DNA of 64,000 nucleotides. Origin: Zasmidium citrigriseum. Its lineage: Eukaryota > Ascomycota > Dothideomycetes > Mycosphaerellales > Mycosphaerellaceae. Under the pieces are notes generated by a model. The model was not told where the DNA came from, did not search any database, and saw only the letters and a program-made list of their open reading frames with translations. The position numbers were made by a program, and so were the translations under genes. Below, piece by piece: positions 33,886 to 43,864 of the stretch (position 1 is its first letter; each line of letters opens with the position of its first letter). The stretch lies in assembly GCA_002786025.1 (NCBI GenBank), contig NHNW01000032.1:124001-188000 (forward strand), written 5' to 3'.

Positions 33886-34476
33886 TCAAGTCTCCACAAC
33901 GACCCCATGCCAAAACTTCTTCTCCATGATGTCCGCCAAGTCTCTGAACCATCTCGCAAACACCGCCCTCCGATTCTCCATCGCCACTCCCACAGTCTCA
34001 TCGCTCACATGCAGCTGTATCTCCCTGACAGCCTCACACCTCATCAAAGTCTGCTCAATCGTCTTCAAAAAATTTATAGTAGTTCCGTTACGCCAATTCG
34101 TATGCATCGGCATATGGATGTTGATTTTAAGCTTCCTGGTCGCCTGGTACACAACCAGATGCCTGGCAAGCGTGCCGTCCAGATACATGCCATTCGGGAT
34201 ATTGACATGGTTGATGTTGAGGGTACGTTGCTGGTCTTTCGGGCCTTCGATGATCTGGCGAGCGAGGCCGTAGAGGCGTTAGCAGGCTCTGAAGGTGTTG
34301 AGGACGGCGGTGATGCGGCGGCCTTGGATGGCGAGTCTCTCGTCTCGTATGTTGTAGTGCAAGGTGCGGCCTTTATTACGGCGGTGCAGCTGGGCGGTAA
34401 TGGCGCGGGAGAGTATATCGACTAGGAGCTCGTCTGGGAGGCGAAGGATTGGGGTTTCCTCTTCGTTGGCGGCCAT
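33886..34476 (-). pseudogene. F-box-like gene interrupted by one in-frame TAA
   Basis: ATG at 34476 opens MAANEEETPILRLPDELLVD, a clear F-box-like start (RLPDELLVDILSRAITAQL). After 65 codons the frame meets TAA at 34281-34279, then continues in the same phase for about 130 codons to 33886 (RLYGLARQIIEGPKDQ and onward). The interrupted site FRAC-stop-RLYGLA aligns with FTACKQLYAVA in the intact relative at 32367-33157, so both sides belong to one ancestral gene. No frameshift is needed. The product would be a 65-residue F-box-only peptide unless the stop is bypassed. Confidence 0.7.
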
Positions 34477-34845
34477 GACTTTCCTGCGGCGATCGTTTGC
34501 TGAGTGAGGCGTGGAATGAAGCCAATACGGCTACTAAAGTAATTGCGTGTGGTCGAGAAAGTAAAGGCAACGGGGTGATGAAGCGAGGTAGCGTGTTGCG
34601 AGCCACTGAGCTGCGCTGAACGGGATACTATTCAGAAGTTTTGAAACAACTAAGCCCAACCAATCAGATCGGTCGTATTATTTGATGCGTAAGGCGCTTA
34701 TCTCGCCCATGTTAACAGGGTATTCTCGTCTTCTCGAGTTCGCTTTCGACCACTCAGCTGCTTTACAAGTGCCTCAAAAAGTCGTCCAGCATTGGAGATT
34801 GCAACCTACTAGCCCCCAGCGGAATTCCTCGAAAACATCCCTCTA
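34477..34845. other. Intergenic region
   Basis: Between the F-box-like pseudogene and the GH43 gene. No feature visible. Confidence 0.5.
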
Positions 34846-35933
34846 TCACCTCCATGCACCCCATGTCTTTCCCCATGGCCAGCCCCAGCCCTTCCTCGCA
34901 ATCCACCGCGGATCAGGCCCGTCCAAAGTCGGAACAACAACATCCATCAAGCCAGTCTCCGAGTCAAACGTAACCCGATCCACCGTCGTCTGCCGCTTAG
35001 TCCCATTTCCATTCGGAATCGCAAATCGATGATACGCTATATACCAATCATCCGTCCCGGGCACATTAACCATCGAATCACCTCCCGTAGCAAGAATACC
35101 CTCCTCGGGCCTCTTCTGGAGCACGACGCCCCGGTATGTCTATGGTCCGGAGACATTCGTGGATGTAGCATAGCCGACCTCATAGTCTGGGCTCCTGGTA
35201 TCGTTGATAGAGTAGGTGTAGTGGTAATACGGCTCGCGATAGACGAGGAAGCTGCCTTCACGGAAGTTCGTTAGGCCGGACATGGAACGGAACGATCCTG
35301 GCTTGAGAGATGTTATGTCGTCGGCGAGTTCGGCCATGATGGCGTTGCCGTTGCCCCAGTACAGGTAGTACTTTCCAGACTTTGGATCACGGAAAACGCA
35401 AGGATCGATGGCTTGGTCGGTCGTGATCTCTTCGTTGTTCAGGATCATCGCTTCCGGCTCTGCGACGAAGGGTCCTTCTGGGGAGTTTCCAATCGCGACG
35501 CCGATTGTTTTGCGATCATATGCTGGGTTCTGACCGCTGAAGTAGAAGAAGTACTTCCCGTAGCGCTCGATGACGGTCGGTGCCCAGGCACTTCCAGTCG
35601 CCCAGGGGACATTACCATGAGTGCCGTTGAGAGTCAGAAGGGGTCCCAATCGTTGCCAGTGCACCAGATCCGGAGATTTCCAGACGAAGAACTGGTTGCC
35701 ACTCCAGCCCGGGAAACCTTTGAGGTGTCAGCATTTGCAGCATCCTGTTCTGGGTGGCATGGGAGCTGACCATCTGTGGTTGGATAGATGTAGTAGGTCT
35801 CCCCAAAGACGGCGATATTCGGATCGGCGTAGAGTCCAGGAATCACCGAGCTGTGTCGTGCTCCACGACCGCCGTTCGGCACCGCTACGGCAGCAGTCAG
35901 AGTAGCATAAAAGACACCCTGGACCATTCGCAT
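34846..35933 (-). pseudogene. GH43-type glycosidase gene truncated by an in-frame TAG
   Basis: Exons 35933-35771 and 35717 onward join across a 53-bp intron (GTCAGC donor, ATGCTGACAC branch, AAAG acceptor). The short hydrophobic N-terminus (MVQGVFYATLTAAVAVP) suggests secretion. GH43 five-bladed-propeller hallmarks are present: YADPNI with the catalytic Asp at about residue 37, the second Asp in IDPCVFRD, and a general-acid Glu in NFREGSF. TAG at 35142-35140 ends the product at 246 residues. The same frame continues for 97 more residues to 34846 (TYRGVVLQKRPEEGI, DDWYIAYHRFAIP), completing the usual length of about 340. GH43 enzymes cleave arabinose- or xylose-containing plant polysaccharides. 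The truncated protein would lack the closing blade. Confidence 0.8.
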
Positions 35934-36544
35934 CTTCAAATCATGTGGCATGGAGGAATGAAAGTCTTGAAGAGAGCTGCGGCAGTACTTTAAGTATGCG
36001 TGGCCTGCGTCTGAAGGCTTGATGTGTTGATTGGTGGAATTTGTCTTGGCTGTAGTTGCGAAGTTTGATCCCTCGAGCTTGCCGTGTAGCCGGTTCGTCC
36101 ACATCGTCAATTTCAGTAATAAGTCCTGCAGATCAGTTAGCTTTGTAGAGGGAACGTTCATTTGTAGCAATATCACAGTCCACGGACTTCTAAACGATGA
36201 TAGGTCGTCGATTGGCCATGCAAAGACGTGGAGAATACGTATTAGAAGACGGAAGATCTTCCGCAGGGTATGTTGTTGAGGGGTAGCAGAAGGAAAGAAG
36301 AATGAAAGAGAGTGACCGGGAAGCCTTTTCTCGTTGCTATCGAAGACTGAGCCTTCCATGCTCAGCCATTGTAAGGCTTTCCTGAATCTCAACCCATGTG
36401 GAATTCCAAATCAGCAACCCAAACGCCATGCTGAAACGCGATCTCCATTGTCGCACTGCTGCGAAGTGCTATTAGAGGAGCCTTGGATGGCTCAGCGCTT
36501 CAAGCTGTCGCGGAGAACAAGAAGGAGTTGAATCGTGCTGTATC
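35934..36544. other. Intergenic region
   Basis: The GH43 frame is open upstream to 36392, but the added residues have no signal-peptide or enzyme character. Otherwise 5' flank of GH43 and 3' flank of the BTB-like gene. Confidence 0.5.
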
Positions 36545-37309
36545 TTATTTGGGCGGAGACTTGGTCTTGCCCGAAGCAGTGGAGGCGTATGTCGGCGTAG
36601 TAGACTCAGCAGCGGCCTTGCGACGAGCCTGGCGCTGGGCCTCGATCTCGGCCTCCTGCTTCTTGATCTCCTCCGCCTCCTTCGCCAGACGTCGCTCCTC
36701 CATCTTGCCGCCGATGTGGTTCTCGATGTCGCTGAGCTGCTTGCCGAGACCGTGCTGCTTGATGTACTCCTCGATCTGCTCGGCCTCTGGTGGTGGGTAG
36801 TCGGAGAACTTGAACTTGACGAAGCACGTCAGCATCTTGGCCAGGATACCGCCGTCGAAGTGCGTGCACTCGTGGACCATGATGAACTCGTTGAGGGTCA
36901 GGGGTGCCATCTCGAGGTAGTTGACAATCTCGTCGCGAATCTTCTCGCCACGCATCTCGCGCGGGGAGTTGAGCATGTAGGAGCTCTGGTAGAAGTAGAC
37001 GAGCTTATCGAACTCGTCGGACTTGAGGTGCTGGAGGGTGAGGACCTGGGATGGGCGGTCGCCCTCGGGATCGTAGTTGTTGATCCAGTCGCACAGGATC
37101 TCGAGGCTGCGGCGGTCGGTCTCGGGGGCAGAGAAGACGACGCCGTCGCGGTCACCGGCGGGCCAGCGTCCTCCCGTGGACATCTGCTGGCGCATTTCGA
37201 GGGAGATGAGGAGGGCTTTGCCCTTGTTGACGGGCTTGATGGAGATGAAGGTGCCGTTCTTGTCCTTGAGGTAGACGAAGAGCTTGGGGCCCTTGTCGGC
37301 GGAAGACAT
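36545..37309 (-). CDS. BTB/POZ-like protein, 254 aa (family member 4)
   Basis: ATG 37309 (MSSADKGPKLFVYL) is chosen. Upstream in-frame sequence begins just after an intron-like acceptor (CTAACAGTGGCTGCAG) with a GTAAGT donor near 37493, so a 5' UTR intron is likely. The BTB-like core has strand PKLFVYLKDKNG, helix ALLISLEMRQQMSTGG and VVFSAPETDRRSLEILCDWI. The family block follows (QVLTLQHLKSDEF, MRGEKIRDEIVNYL, PLTLNEFIMVHE, HFDGGILAKML). A charged coiled-coil tail ends the protein. It is closest in layout to the gene at 23505-24263. Confidence 0.8.
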   Translation of the reverse strand: MSSADKGPKLFVYLKDKNGTFISIKPVNKGKALLISLEMRQQMSTGGRWPAGDRDGVVFSAPETDRRSLEILCDWINNYDPEGDRPSQVLTLQHLKSDEFDKLVYFYQSSYMLNSPREMRGEKIRDEIVNYLEMAPLTLNEFIMVHECTHFDGGILAKMLTCFVKFKFSDYPPPEAEQIEEYIKQHGLGKQLSDIENHIGGKMEERRLAKEAEEIKKQEAEIEAQRQARRKAAAESTTPTYASTASGKTKSPPK

Positions 37310-38217
37310 GTTGCGCGGTGAGGGCGAGGAGATGCCCGCGGCGCGAGGAGCGAGGAGAGGGAGGATTGGTGGTGGTCGGGCGGCTTTCTCGACGGGAGCA
37401 GGTTGGAGCTGGTATGCGACTGCAGCCACTGTTAGCCTGGAAGCCTGAGAGTTGATGAGGATAGCGTCGAGGTTAGAAGAGGTTGACTTACGACGAGTTG
37501 TGGTGGTGAAGGCGGGTGGGGGCGAGTGTGTGCGAAGTTGAAGGAGAGCTTTTGTGGGCGGAAATTTGAACTACGCTAGCGCGTCATGTGCAGCAATGCC
37601 CAACGCACGTCCCCTGTCCCTCTTCACGATCTCGCCATTCACGTTCAGGAGATTCACATACGAGCAGTTGAGGACATGTGGAGATAATGTTCTTATACTC
37701 GTGATTGAGTAGGTACTGACCTAGCACCTGATCAGAAACGTGCAGTAGCTTGTGCTCGTGAGGAAAGCGTAGGCAGTTTGGGAGGATCGAAGAGCGTCAA
37801 GAATAGAGTGCATTCATATAGCTATATTGAATTGGTCGAGAAGGACAGTAACGTTCTTGTTCCATGTCCAGATCTCCTTGCGACCTGAAACTCCAGCCCC
37901 TGGCTCGAGCCAAATCCCAATTCTCCATTTGATCCCATCGAAAGACCCGCATGATGAGCATGCAAGCTCGGGCAGTCCGTTAGAGACTGCAATGAAGAAG
38001 TCGTGTCGTAGTAATGAAACACCGCGTCAAGAATCAACGCCCGAAAGAATGAGCGTGAGGAAGTAAGAATACGCTGATGGCTTCTGCGGCACGCAAGATC
38101 CCATTTCCCCTTGTGATAGCGCCTGAGCGACAAACATCAAACTCGTCAAGCCCGTGAAGAATCGTATGTTGTACTATAAGTCGTATCGTGGAAATCAATG
38201 CTCATCGGCCAATCCTC
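37310..38217. other. Intergenic region with probable 5' UTR intron of the downstream gene
   Basis: Contains the GTAAGT...CTAACAG...GCAG intron-like signals on the minus strand (about 37493-37430). The remainder, to 38217, shows no gene. Confidence 0.5.
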
Positions 38218-38961
38218 TCAAGCAGGACTGGCAGGCTTGAGCAAGTCGGCGTAGCTCTTCTTGGGACTGATATGGACTAGATCGGCCGTGATTGCTTCCT
38301 GATGCAGGATGGCTTCTGGTGCTTCTTCGACGGCCTCTTCTTTTATGCCCTGCTCAACCTCCTGGGCCTCCTTCTCAGCACGCATGCGACGCTGAATCGC
38401 CTCGAACTTGCGGTTCATGCCGTTCGCCTTCAGGAAGGCCTCAATCTCGCGCATGTCGGTCGCGGGAGAGTCGACCTTGAGCTGGGCCAGAGCATGAATG
38501 GTAGCGTTGAAGAGGCCGTAGTCATAGTCGGAGATCTTGTGGAGCAGCTGAAGCTGCGAGACGGTAACTGGCGAACCGCGAATCTGCTCGAGAATCTCGT
38601 CACGGACAGCATCGCCACGCATGCCACGATGGACGCCCAGGAGATGACCGGTGTAGTAGACCTTGAGGAGGGTGTTGAGGTCCTTGGTGCCGATCTTGTC
38701 GCACGTGAGAGACTGAGCAGCCCAGTTCCGCTTGCGCTTGAACGACTTGGCCCAGTCGATCAGCGTCTTCAATGGCGCGTACTCGACCTTGTCGGTGGAG
38801 AAGACGACGCCGTTTGGATCCAACATCTCGGGGAATCCGCCGTTGTCGAGTTGCAGCTTGAAGCTGCTGAACATGGTCGCGTTCTCGGCTGGGATGGAGC
38901 CGGCCAGCTTGGCCATCTCGCGGCCGTTCTTGGTGTAGATGCGGATGTTCGAGGAAGACAT
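38218..38961 (-). CDS. BTB/POZ-like protein, 247 aa (family member 5)
   Basis: Uninterrupted from ATG 38961 (MSSSNIRIYTKNG). BTB-like core at about 5-75: strand IRIYTKNGREM, helix ATMFSSFKLQLDNGGF and VVFSTDKVEYAPLKTLIDWAKSF. The family block follows (SLTCDKIGTKDLNTLL, MRGDAVRDEILEQIRG, PVTVSQLQLLHKI, YDYGLFNATI). The C-terminal helix is acidic (EKEAQEVEQGIKEEAVEEAPE) and ends in SYADLLKPA. Same strand as member 4 and about 900 bp away. Confidence 0.8.
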   Translation of the reverse strand: MSSSNIRIYTKNGREMAKLAGSIPAENATMFSSFKLQLDNGGFPEMLDPNGVVFSTDKVEYAPLKTLIDWAKSFKRKRNWAAQSLTCDKIGTKDLNTLLKVYYTGHLLGVHRGMRGDAVRDEILEQIRGSPVTVSQLQLLHKISDYDYGLFNATIHALAQLKVDSPATDMREIEAFLKANGMNRKFEAIQRRMRAEKEAQEVEQGIKEEAVEEAPEAILHQEAITADLVHISPKKSYADLLKPASPA

Positions 38962-39702
38962 GGTGATCGCGTGAAGTGGGAGCTGGATTGGAACGATTGG
39001 TCGCGTGTGCTGTTGTGTGGTGGACGACGAAGTATCGCGGTTGGAAGAGCTGCTGTTTGGAAGGTGCTGGTGTCCGGCGTGAAGAGGTTGCTGTGTGGAT
39101 GGCGGAGGAACGATGGAAAAGAAGGGTACGGAAGCGGTCTTTTGTGCCCAGAACCAGGTTTTGCGTCGATGCTCCAGAGTTCACAGTCCACAATAGGCTC
39201 TTTAGCTGCACAATAGCACATGCGTAGATTCACCCTCCAATTCCGCTAAGCCAATAAGCCCCGCATGATAACCCGTGAATATAGAGCTCATGGCTGTATT
39301 ATAGTCGCGAAGAACACAAGGTGTTAATAGCCCATGGCATGTGCGTGTAGAGATTGAAAATGGATGCCGGAGTACGCCTTTAAGCAGACGTACAGCTTTC
39401 ACACTCTTGATACCCATGTCTCACCTTCTCGTAGAAACGATCATTGTCTCTGCAGCTAGTGTCTCTGGTCAGGTCTTCATCTATAGAGCAGCTGATTGGA
39501 GAGAGCAGTAGTAATCAGCCCTTCGAGTGAAGGGATGGAGTCATCTTCACTGCCGCCGTGTGACCCTCGTTCGGGGCTTCACTCAAGGCAACAATAGTAT
39601 ACCAAGCTCGTTCTCTCCCCACGATCCCTACAATAGCTCCAAGCCTTCGATCAACCCATCCGCTCCATAGATACTATCAATCTCGCGGAGACAGGATCGA
39701 AG
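38962..39702. other. Intergenic region between divergent genes
   Basis: Divergent promoter region of the BTB-like gene (minus) and the RING gene (plus). Long frames on both strands across 38970-39230 have no domain support. Confidence 0.5.
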
Positions 39703-40656
39703 ATGGACAATACATCTCGCCAATCGCAAGAGAAGATCGCGGGCGAATACCGCACCCTCACCCGGCTCCCCATCAGCCCCAAGAAGAGGCTCGTCAAATC
39801 CGCCAGAGCAGCCCTCGACAAGCGCCCGGATCGCGCAAGAGAGATCAAGCACCTCCTCTCCGCAGGCGACGAAGCCCTACAAAATGCCATCAAACAGCAG
39901 ATCGATCCGCGTCGCACGTTTCTTGCCAGCCGCATAGATGAAGCTTTTCGCTCGGAGATCGACCCATCCCACCCCGAGCTATACAATTTGCACAACGAGA
40001 ACAGCACCATCAACGGCTGGATCAATCACATCAGCCATGCGATCAAGCGTTTGGGATATGGGGCCATCTGGACGAGCAATCGCCTTGATTCGTTGAGGAG
40101 GAGAATGAACGTTCGCGAGCATCAGAAAGTACGTTCGTTGAAGATCGACAGGACAGAGCTGGAGAGAGCATCGAAAGAGGGGATCTTGGGAAAGTTGGAG
40201 TCGCAGTTCCTTGATGACTGTTGTCCAATTTGCATGGAGTTATTTACCGAGCCTGCGGCTGTCGACACCTGCGAACATGTCTTTTGTCTGACTTGCGTGG
40301 AGTTATTTACCGAGCCTGCGGCTGTCGACACCTGCGAACATGTCTTTTGTCTGACTTGCGTGGTACCGTACGTTGTGTCCAAAGTTCTGGGCTTGTGAAG
40401 CCATGCTGACCCGACGTCTAGATGGGTCGATGAGCACCACGAGTGTCCCAAATGTCGTGCACCAGCTGACATCTGGAAATTGAAGAGATTCCAAGTCGAG
40501 TGGGAGGATGAGTCGACGGCAACAGACGCCCAAGCTGAGCAGAACGCGGCAGCTGTTGTTGAAAAGCTGGAGATCCATGCGATGAAGGAGAGGTGCAGGA
40601 GTATTCGGATGGCCGTCAACACTATAGCGTTTAAGATCGATCAGCTGGCTTTGTGA
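39703..40656 (+). CDS. RING-finger protein with an internally duplicated RING segment, 299 aa, two exons
   Basis: Exons 39703-40367 and 40422-40656 join across a 54-bp intron with GTACGT donor, ATGCTGAC branch and GTCTAG acceptor, and splicing completes the RING. Residues about 1-170 are a helical, charged region of unknown fold. The RING starts at CCPICMELF (about 173) and ends at CPKC (about 242). Its central 21-residue segment, containing C-E-H and F-C-x2-C, is present twice, adding an extra C-x-H/C-x2-C set. A short helical tail follows. Without the duplication it would be a standard C3HC4 RING protein; with it, zinc coordination could be altered. Confidence 0.8.
40237..40362 (+). repeat. 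Perfect 63-bp in-frame tandem duplication in the RING exon
   Basis: Bases 40237-40299 and 40300-40362 are identical and encode ELFTEPAAVDTC... twice. The unit is a multiple of three, so the frame is kept. The lack of any difference points to a very recent event or an assembly artefact. Confidence 0.95.
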
Positions 40657-41143
40657 GAGCGTACTAGAGTGGTCGCTAGGATTTCCATGCAGCATGGACT
40701 TGGGATGTCCACCCAGCTTCTTGGCAAATGTCTTGCATCCACAAGAGCGTACCTGGACCTGACGATGCTCTCCAGAATCACAATGACGGTGTCTCCGCCT
40801 TTGAAGGGACTCGCCCTGCCATTGCTGAAACCCTGTCAAAGCCGCATGTCTCAAAGGCCTTGCGATGCAATGCGACTCATGCTCTGAGACGGGAGCGAGC
40901 GGTGCTGGTCTTACATATAGTCATTTCCGTCTCCTCGCGGGACCCAGCTCCTCTGACCATCCCCGTGAGCAGCCGTTGCGATGTTGCTTGATGCCTCAAA
41001 AAGGGAAAAGTCTTCAAAGTCCACTTCGGTGTTCTTGCAGCTCCTGGGGACTCTTGATGAAATACGCTGCTGAGCTTGAAAGTACATGATCTTGCGCTTT
41101 CAATGAGATCCTTCAGTCTCCTCGCCTCTTGTACCCGGAATCA
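40657..41143. other. Intergenic region, no gene seen
   Basis: 3' flank of the RING gene. GTTGCGATGTTGCTTG near 40976 resembles part of the tandem repeat that follows. Confidence 0.45.
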
Positions 41144-41640
41144 TTCGGCGACACGGCGTGGAAGGTTTCCCTCCACGTTCTTCCTGTCCGGTTGACTGTT
41201 CGACGTGGCCAGGAACCCCAATTTGTGTCATCACGTCATGTTCATCCGCTGTGCTCGCCTTGGCCATGTTGTGTAGTCCCCCCTCGTGACGGCTTCGTTA
41301 CGATGTTGCTTGGCTTTAATGCGAACCCGTCAAGGAGCTGCTATGTAGCGTGTCGTGCTTCTTCCATGACGTCTGTAGTTCTTCTGGCGGCCGATTCGTG
41401 AAGTTGTTCGGCGAGGCGTGACTAGTTTCCCTTCATGTTCTTGCTTTCTTGTCGACTTCAAGACTGCGCGATGTGTCCAGGCACCCAAATCCGTATCGTC
41501 ACGTCGAGTTTTCCGCCGCGATAGCCGTGGCCATGCTGTCCAAATCTTTCGTTCGCGGCTGTTGCTGGCCCTTATTGTGCAAGTGCGTCAAGAAGCTGAT
41601 GTCTAGCGTGCGTGCTGCAGCCACTGTCCAAGTGTATCTG
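41144..41640. repeat. Degenerate tandem repeat, two units of about 263 bp
   Basis: Unit 1 starts at TTCGGCGACACGGCGTGGAA (41144) and unit 2 at TTCGGCGAGGCGTGACTAG (41407). Aligned pairs include CACGTTCTTCC/CATGTTCTTGC, CCAGGAACCCCAATTTGTGTCATCACGTC/CCAGGCACCCAAATCCGTATCGTCACGTC and GTCAAGGAGCTG/GTCAAGAAGCTG. Several differences are C/T or G/A. No coding content is recognised. Confidence 0.6.
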
Positions 41641-43864
41641 GTGATGCCAATGGGATAGTCGTGGGGACGTGGTGAGGTTTCCTGCTTCTCAAGTGATGGT
41701 GTTGCGGTCTTAGAGGTGCGACTCGAGGAAACAGCGTGGTCTCTGTGCAGAAGGAGCAGTTCGGACAGGTGCAAGCATAGGCAGGTGCATGGGCGATTTG
41801 AGCGAGCAACAACACTCAATAGGTTATGAACCGGTAGGCTTGAGGACGTGGTCCTGACGGCGCGTCCAGGAGGGAGCGATGTGGGTGATGGACGTTGTTC
41901 TGGAGGTTGACTGCGGTGGTGGCTGAGCGGACCTGTGATGGATGGATCAAGAATGAAGGCCGATATGGATCGTTGCAAGTCGCGTAGAAGGGCTGCAGTA
42001 GGAACAGAATGTGGTAACCAGGGTTGCGAATGCTGCAATATGGCGATGACGAGCAGGCGCAGGTCTCAGAGAACGTCCCCAAAACATCTCAAAAGCCACT
42101 CGCCCTACCTCCCACCCATCCAGCGCCCGCACGCGTACCCCTCCGCCGGCGATGTCGTCATCACCCGCTCGCAGGCGCCTGTTTTAGCCATCATAAGTCC
42201 AAAAAATTCACTCAACTCAACATTCGGCGGGAAGCTCCCATCAGGCGTGATGGTGCAGTGGTAAGGCGCGTGAGGTGGACATATCAACATTCGGTACGTA
42301 TAACTGTAGGCCCCTTTCCCCCGTGATCGTGAAGTCTTAAGGTAAAGTATTCGGCATTGGCATTGGCATTGGCACGGCACGGCGATTCGAAACGAAAAAA
42401 TCCCCATCCGAATGAGCATGTCGAAGCTCGGGGATTTCTTAGGTCCACACACCGGGTGTGGGAATAAGTTTTGCACTTTTCTTTTTGGTGTGTCTCTTTT
42501 TGGTGGCCTTTTGCGTGTGAGAATGTGCACTTTTGAGAAGATGTGGACTCTTCAGAAAGTGCAGCGATCGAAGTCGTGGAACTCAATACGTTCTGGTTGT
42601 GATAATGCTTTTGCTGCCACGGGCGAGATTCGAACCGGCCGCGACGCCGAAGCCGCTGCATTGACAGGACAGCACCAACCTGCGAAAACTTCATTTTGCC
42701 TGTCCACCTGACTCAACCACAAGTTGAACAATGTCCCCACGCGAGCATTTGGTTCTAAGGCCGAAGAACTTTGTTCATCCCATCATGCGTACGAAGGTAC
42801 TTGCGGGTATCGAGATGTCGTCTGCAAGCCGCGCAACCAAGAATCCGCGCCTGCCCACTCCACACGCCTTGGACTCATTCAACTACCGCCACCGCCAGAC
42901 GGCTTCCCACCACAGAGAAGATACGATGAGCAAAGACTCTCTACCATGAACCCAAGATTGCCAAAAACATCACCATCGTCCGCGATGCAAATTAGCAGCA
43001 GCCACGAACTCTGGAAAGCAATCTCAAGAGCTCGGAGATCCACAGCGACACGACCTCGTAGCATCACTGATATTGACTCGTTCCAGCTCGCCGCATGCGT
43101 CAGGAAGCACCGTCAAGAGCAGAGCGAACATCTGGCTGAGCTACATCAATACTAATAAGGCAGACTTGGATCGAGCAGTCTTGTCGGGAAGGCATATCAG
43201 GTCCACGGATCAACAAGCGGCCGAACGAAGGTCATAATTCGATTCAAGTTCATACGCCAGATTTCACTTGCATCAAGAAAAAGAGGAACAGGAAGCTTAC
43301 ATGCGTGCGACCGGCTTCTTTCGCCGAATCGATCTACGAGACGAAGAGATCCAGGCATCAGAGACTGACGGCTGCGCACTGCAGTTCCTGTTCGAGAAAC
43401 ATCAGAATGACTTGCATCTCATGTCCTAGGATGTTCGTTCAAACGCTCCAATGTCCTCCGCGTGCTGGACGAGGGCTGCAACGAAAGCATGAACGCTGAT
43501 CCGGGCTGCGGGAGGCGAGAGACGTCCCGATGCGATCGAAGGCAAGTTTCAGGTACGGCAACACATAAACGTTGATGTTGAAGACGTGTTGATATGCAAA
43601 CCAGGAAGTCTGGGGTGTTCTTCCCTCGCCCGAGATTCACATGAAAGTCCCACTGAACGAAGGTTTCGGCTTTCAGCTAGCGCGAAGCCAACTTCATTGC
43701 CGGCGGCACTCAAGAACATTCTGCGACTGCAAAGCTTAGTAACAAGCAAACCGTCCAGGAATTGAAATATAACTCACTGTAGGAAGTGCTCTCCGTTCGC
43801 AAGGTAATCTACCGTATCGAGAAAAAAGTCATTATACATGCTGATCTGCAACAAGCCCTCCACC
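41641..43864. other. Long gene-poor region
   Basis: A 179-codon minus-strand frame (41499-42038) is Ser/Pro/His-rich without a domain and spans the tandem repeat, so I do not call it. A (GGCATT)3 tract lies at 42353-42370. The ATTCGAACC word near 42629 resembles a tRNA T-loop, but no cloverleaf forms. An uncertain small frame is listed separately. Confidence 0.45.
42946..43155 (+). CDS. Possible small basic protein, 69 aa (uncertain)
   Basis: Frame from ATG 42946 (CTACCATGAACC context) encoding a Ser/Arg/Gln-rich peptide with SSSHELWKAISRARRS and ACVRKHRQEQSEHL. The frame is also open upstream, but without an ATG start. No family, signal peptide or membrane segment. Listed as a possibility only. 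Confidence 0.22.
   Translation: MNPRLPKTSPSSAMQISSSHELWKAISRARRSTATRPRSITDIDSFQLAACVRKHRQEQSEHLAELHQY

Noticed and set aside
35933..36392. N-terminal extension of the GH43 gene
   Set aside because: Open frame, but it would bury the signal-peptide-like start and adds no family residues.
37570..37582. CTAGCG palindrome resembling the block hairpin
   Set aside because: Lacks the TGG loop and the shared flanks, so it is not a fourth copy.
42245..42330. D-arm-like GGTGCAGTGGTAAGGCGCG
   Set aside because: No acceptor pairing and no T-arm at a suitable distance.
42600..42700. tRNA-like T-loop (ATTCGAACC on plus, GGTTCGAAT on minus)
   Set aside because: One T-stem mismatch, no pairing 5' acceptor strand and no acceptable D and anticodon arms could be found.
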